A model generated the notes under the pieces. It had not been told where the DNA came from and ran no database searches. It worked only from the letters and a program-made list of their open reading frames with translations. A DNA stretch of 64,000 nt from Streptomyces sp. NBS 14/10 (GTDB lineage: Bacteria; Actinomycetota; Actinomycetes; Streptomycetales; Streptomycetaceae): NCBI RefSeq assembly GCF_002224125.1, contig NZ_NCSM01000014.1, positions 302,779 to 366,778 on the forward strand. Direction: 5' to 3'. Each line of letters begins with the position of its first letter. Positions within the stretch are counted from its first letter, which is position 1. A program made the translations under genes and the position numbers. Positions 61,045-64,000 of this stretch are shown one piece after another.

Positions 61045-62465
61045 CACCTTCCGAGCAGCGCGCGTCGGGCGGCCCGCGCCAGGCGCGCCGCGGGGCCGGG
61101 GCGTACCGGAGCGGGCCCCGACCGCTCCCGCCACCACTGCGTCAGCTCCCGCCGCGCCGCGGGGTCCTCGGGCCGCTCGGCGGCCAGCAGATGCTCGGCG
61201 AACGCCAGGGCGTCGCGGCGGTAGCCGCCGGTCATCGGGCGGCCCCGCGCATAGGCCAGGAACGCCGGGCGGTAGTCCGCGCCCAGGATCCGCGGCAGCT
61301 CGGGGGCGACCTTCCCGACCACGTCGGCCCGCTTGGCCGCCAGCGCCCGGCTCTGCACCCCCAGCCGCCGCCGGTCGAACCCCTCGGGCGCGGGGGCGCC
61401 CGCGACCAGCGAGGACAGCAGGGACGTCTGGGCCAGCGCGACCCGCTCCCGGGCGCCCTCCACGGCCTGCGCCGCGGACACCGGCCCGGCCGCCACCAGC
61501 ACCCCACGGGCCTCGGGGACCTTGCGGGCGGGAGAACCGGAAATCCCAACGGCCCCAGGGTCTCCAACAACCACCGAAATCCCCACGGTGCTGGAAATCC
61601 CCACAGCCCCGGAAACCCTCGCAGCCCCGGAAACCCCAACAGCCGCCTTGGCCGTCACGGCCCGGATCGCGTCGAGTTCGGCCGCGAGTTCGTCGCCCGC
61701 GGGGAAGTTCTCGTCGCGCTCCAGCAGCACGCCGGGCGGCGTCGTACGGGCGCACAGCTCGGCCAGTACGTCGAGCACCGGCTGGGTCACCGGGTGGGCG
61801 TGGCTGTCGTGCCACACCCCGTCCCGCTCGACCCCGCCCGCCACATGGACATAGGCGATGGCCGAGGTCGGGAGCTCGTCCAGGGCCGCGGCCGGGGCCT
61901 CGCCCCGGTTGACGTGGTTGGTGTGCAGATTGGCCACGTCGATCAGCAGCCGTACACCCGTCCGCTCGACGAGCTCGGCGAGGAACTGCCCCTCCGTCAG
62001 CTCCTCACCCGGCCAGGCGATCAGCGCCGCGATGTTCTCCAGGGCCAGCGGCACCGGAAGCGACTCCTGGGCGATGCGGACGTTCTCGCACAGCACGTCC
62101 AGCGCGTCGCGAGTGCGCGGCACGGGCAGCAGATGCCCGGCCTCGGCCGTCGGCGACGCGGTCCGCGGCCCGCCCGCCCGTACGAACGCGATGTGCTCGG
62201 TCACCAGGGGCGAGCCCAGCGCCTCCGCCCGCTCGGCGAGCGCCGCGAGCCGCCCCGCGTCGGGCCGCTCGGCGCCCCCGAGGCCGAGCGAGACGCCGTG
62301 CGGGACCACCGTCGTCCCCCGCTTCCGCAGCCGCTCCAGTGCGTCAGGGAGGTGGCCCGGGCAGATGTTCTCCGCCACCACCTCAACCCAGTCGATGCCC
62401 GGCAGCCGCTCGATGTCATCGGCGATCTCCGGGCGCCATCCAATGCCGGTTCCGAGGCGCCTCAT
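61044..62465 (-). CDS. DUF692 (MNIO) multinuclear iron enzyme fused to a partner-like C-terminal domain
   Basis: A 473-residue protein. Residues 1-275 are a TIM-barrel DUF692 domain with metal ligands visible in [67 protein letters not shown] and LLERDENFP. This family (MbnB, TglH, ChrH, bufferin MNIOs) uses two or three irons to oxidise peptidyl cysteines. Residues about 275-345 are a repetitive Val/Gly/Ser linker (SGAVGIS units). Residues about 345-445 ([21 protein letters not shown]) resemble the SCO6045 C-terminal domain or DUF2063 partners that bind substrate peptides. It is followed at once by the Cys-tailed TIGR04222 gene. The substrate is not known. Confidence 0.85.
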   Translation of the reverse strand: MRRLGTGIGWRPEIADDIERLPGIDWVEVVAENICPGHLPDALERLRKRGTTVVPHGVSLGLGGAERPDAGRLAALAERAEALGSPLVTEHIAFVRAGGPRTASPTAEAGHLLPVPRTRDALDVLCENVRIAQESLPVPLALENIAALIAWPGEELTEGQFLAELVERTGVRLLIDVANLHTNHVNRGEAPAAALDELPTSAIAYVHVAGGVERDGVWHDSHAHPVTQPVLDVLAELCARTTPPGVLLERDENFPAGDELAAELDAIRAVTAKAAVGVSGAARVSGAVGISSTVGISVVVGDPGAVGISGSPARKVPEARGVLVAAGPVSAAQAVEGARERVALAQTSLLSSLVAGAPAPEGFDRRRLGVQSRALAAKRADVVGKVAPELPRILGADYRPAFLAYARGRPMTGGYRRDALAFAEHLLAAERPEDPAARRELTQWWRERSGPAPVRPGPAARLARAARRALLGR

Positions 62466-62781
62466 GGCTTCCCCCTCCTCGTCCGTCCCCCTGTCCGGGG
62501 GTCGTCTGGGGGTGATGACCCCGCTGGAGAAGGACGAACCCAGCAGCCGTGCGGTTCAGAGGTTCATTTGAGCTTCGGGGGTTCACGCTCAAGTCCCGTG
62601 TGAGTCGCGCGTGAGTCGTGTGTGCCGTGCGTGATCCGCGTCGCGGAATATCATCACTGTTACAAAAATTTGGTGCTCTGAGGCGACAGATGTTCGGAAA
62701 GCGTCATAGGGTCGTGTCGTCTTCGGGGGGACGGACCATCAGATCTTTGGCCGCGCCCCGCGCGCGGATCGTGGGGGACAC
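62466..62781. other. Divergent gap between the MNIO gene and the penicillin-binding protein gene
   Basis: Contains short GTGAGTCG-type direct repeats (about 62598-62630) and an AT-rich island around 62655-62680, rare for this genome, that may be the promoter of the rightward gene. I see no clear -35/-10 pair and no gene. Confidence 0.4.
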
Positions 62782-64000
62782 GTGCAGGGCAGCAACAACG
62801 CTGGGGGCAGACACCGCCGTAAGGCACCGAGCCGCAAGGCGCCGACCATCAAGGCGCCCAACATGCCGAGCCTCACAGGGCGTTCGACCTCGACGTGGTG
62901 GACGCTGCGCCGCTGGGCCGTCCGCGGTGCCAGGCTGGACTACCCCCGCGCGAGCAGGCGCGGCCCCCTGCGCTGGCTGCCCTCGTGGCGGCAGATGGCC
63001 ATGCTTTTCCTGTTCTGCGTCGGCGGTCTGACGGGTGTGCTGAGCTATATGTATCTGCAGACCGACATCCCGGACGACCTCAACGACTTCGCCACCCAGC
63101 AGGACAATGTCTATTACTGGGCGGACGGTACGGAAATGGCCCGTACGGGACCCGTCAACCGGCAGGAAGTCCCGCTCAAAAAGGTCCCGGAGAAGGTGCA
63201 GTGGGCGGTGCTCGCCGCCGAGAACGCCAGCTTCTACTCCGACAGCGGGGTTTCGCCGAGCGGTGTGATGCGCGCCCTGACCCGGATGGTGACGGGCGGT
63301 GAGACCCAGGGCGGTTCCACCATCACCCAACAGTATGTGAAGAACGCCTATCTGAATCAGCAGCAGACATTCTCCCGCAAGCTGACCGAGATGTTCATCG
63401 CCATCAAGCTGGACGACAAGATGAGCAAGGAGGACATCCTCGCGCGATATCTCAACACCAGCTGGTTCGGCCGCGGCACCTACGGCATTCAGCGGGCCGC
63501 CTACGCCTATTACGGCAAGGACGTCTCCAAGCTCAACCCGAGTGAGGGCGCCATGCTGGCGTCCCTGCTCAAGGGCGCCGGGACCTTCGACCCCACAGTC
63601 AGCGCCAAGAACCACCGCCGGGCTGTGGACCGCTGGAAATGGGTCCTGGACCGGATGGTCCAGATCGGCAAGCTCTCCAAGTCCGAGCGGGCCAAGTACA
63701 CCAAATTCCCGGAGCCCAAGGCGCCCCCGAAACCGGAGGGGCTGACCGGCCAGGTCGGCTATCTCGTCGAGACGGCGAGGGCGTATGTGTCCTCCCACAC
63801 CGACATATCCGACGCCGATTTCGACCTGGGCGGCTATCAGATACACACCACCTTCGAGAAGCCGAAGGTGAATGAGCTCGCCAAGTCGGTGGACAAGATG
63901 CGCGCCGGCCTCGACCCGAAGGGCCGCAAGGAGGACCGGTACGTACGGGTCGGCGCCGCCTCCGTAGCGCCGGACGGCCGTATCGCCGCGCTCTACGGCG
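62782..64000 (+). CDS. Class A penicillin-binding protein, N-terminal part (partial)
   Basis: Open to the window edge, 406 codons visible. GTG 62782 follows GGGGGA. About 75 basic residues precede one membrane anchor (MAMLFLFCVGGLTGVLSYMY). The glycosyltransferase family 51 domain has the catalytic Glu in LAAENASFYSDSGVSPSGVMRAL, GGSTITQQYVKNAYL, RKLTEMFIAIKLD and YLNTSWFGRGTYGIQRAAYAYYGKD. The usual ED pair is EN here. After it begins the linker to the transpeptidase domain (VGAASVAPDGRIAALYG). The protein polymerises and cross-links peptidoglycan outside the membrane. Confidence 0.92.
   Translation, partial: MQGSNNAGGRHRRKAPSRKAPTIKAPNMPSLTGRSTSTWWTLRRWAVRGARLDYPRASRRGPLRWLPSWRQMAMLFLFCVGGLTGVLSYMYLQTDIPDDLNDFATQQDNVYYWADGTEMARTGPVNRQEVPLKKVPEKVQWAVLAAENASFYSDSGVSPSGVMRALTRMVTGGETQGGSTITQQYVKNAYLNQQQTFSRKLTEMFIAIKLDDKMSKEDILARYLNTSWFGRGTYGIQRAAYAYYGKDVSKLNPSEGAMLASLLKGAGTFDPTVSAKNHRRAVDRWKWVLDRMVQIGKLSKSERAKYTKFPEPKAPPKPEGLTGQVGYLVETARAYVSSHTDISDADFDLGGYQIHTTFEKPKVNELAKSVDKMRAGLDPKGRKEDRYVRVGAASVAPDGRIAALYG

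Overview
The window is high-GC actinobacterial DNA and almost certainly Streptomyces chromosome. The evidence is the extreme third-position GC, an iron-responsive DmdR1-type box, a DasR-type box, a sigma-WhiG-like promoter ahead of a whiI-like gene, and a gene order (ngcEFG, rok7B7, xylFGH, dxs, later fadB/fadA, rnd, whiI, hemE, hemY, hemQ) that I recall from the Streptomyces coelicolor core chromosome. No tRNA, rRNA, CRISPR array, transposase or integrase gene was seen.

Layout. 1-713: the N-terminus of a secreted GH92 glycosidase behind a perfect palindromic operator. 1071-5490: a small lipoprotein, then the N-acetylglucosamine/chitobiose importer ngcEFG with a DasR-like site over its promoter. 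5773-20338: a compact biosynthetic island of 14 genes lying between ngcG and the ROK regulator, which are neighbours in the reference order I remember. It carries three discrete carrier proteins, three adenylating enzymes, a stand-alone condensation enzyme, a transglutaminase-fold enzyme, a GT2 glycosyltransferase, an acyl-CoA dehydrogenase with a truncated partner, a ketosynthase III with a degenerate partner, and a LysA-type PLP decarboxylase. It looks like a dissociated assembly line that loads, oxidises or decarboxylates amino acids on carrier proteins and joins them through amide bonds. The product is unknown to me. One island gene carries an in-frame 246-bp MITE-like element. 20654-25394: rok7B7 and the xylose-type importer xylFGH. 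A 16-bp palindrome near rok7B7 is repeated in the divergent promoter of the island.

25635-33897: dxs, an APC amino-acid permease, a siderophore-iron ABC importer on the minus strand with two iron boxes, and a NYN/PIN-like protein. 34034-39689: lineage-specific genes, namely a propeller-like protein, a GvpU-like protein, a 41-residue four-CxxC mini-protein, a membrane protein with a hexapeptide repeat, and a TPR-SUKH-LRR-like protein. 39744-47714: beta-oxidation fadB/fadA, RNase D, whiI, a DUF3000 protein and hemE. 47812-49389: a protein with a triplicated Cys/His module. 49386-54882: a 4-hydroxybenzoate cassette (MFS transporter, IclR regulator, pobA) with a divergent double-length IclR regulator. 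54913-57146: hemY-hemQ of the coproporphyrin-dependent haem pathway. 57219-58904: a secreted tripeptidyl-aminopeptidase-like hydrolase.

59016-62465 is the second stretch of special interest. A DUF692 (MNIO) multinuclear iron enzyme, fused to a C-terminal partner-like domain, is translationally coupled to a TIGR04222 membrane protein whose tail holds nine Cys residues, each followed by Gly. A tail-less paralogue lies beside it. MNIO enzymes modify peptidyl cysteines, so this may be a membrane-anchored modified-cysteine system. The window ends inside a class A penicillin-binding protein (62782 onward).
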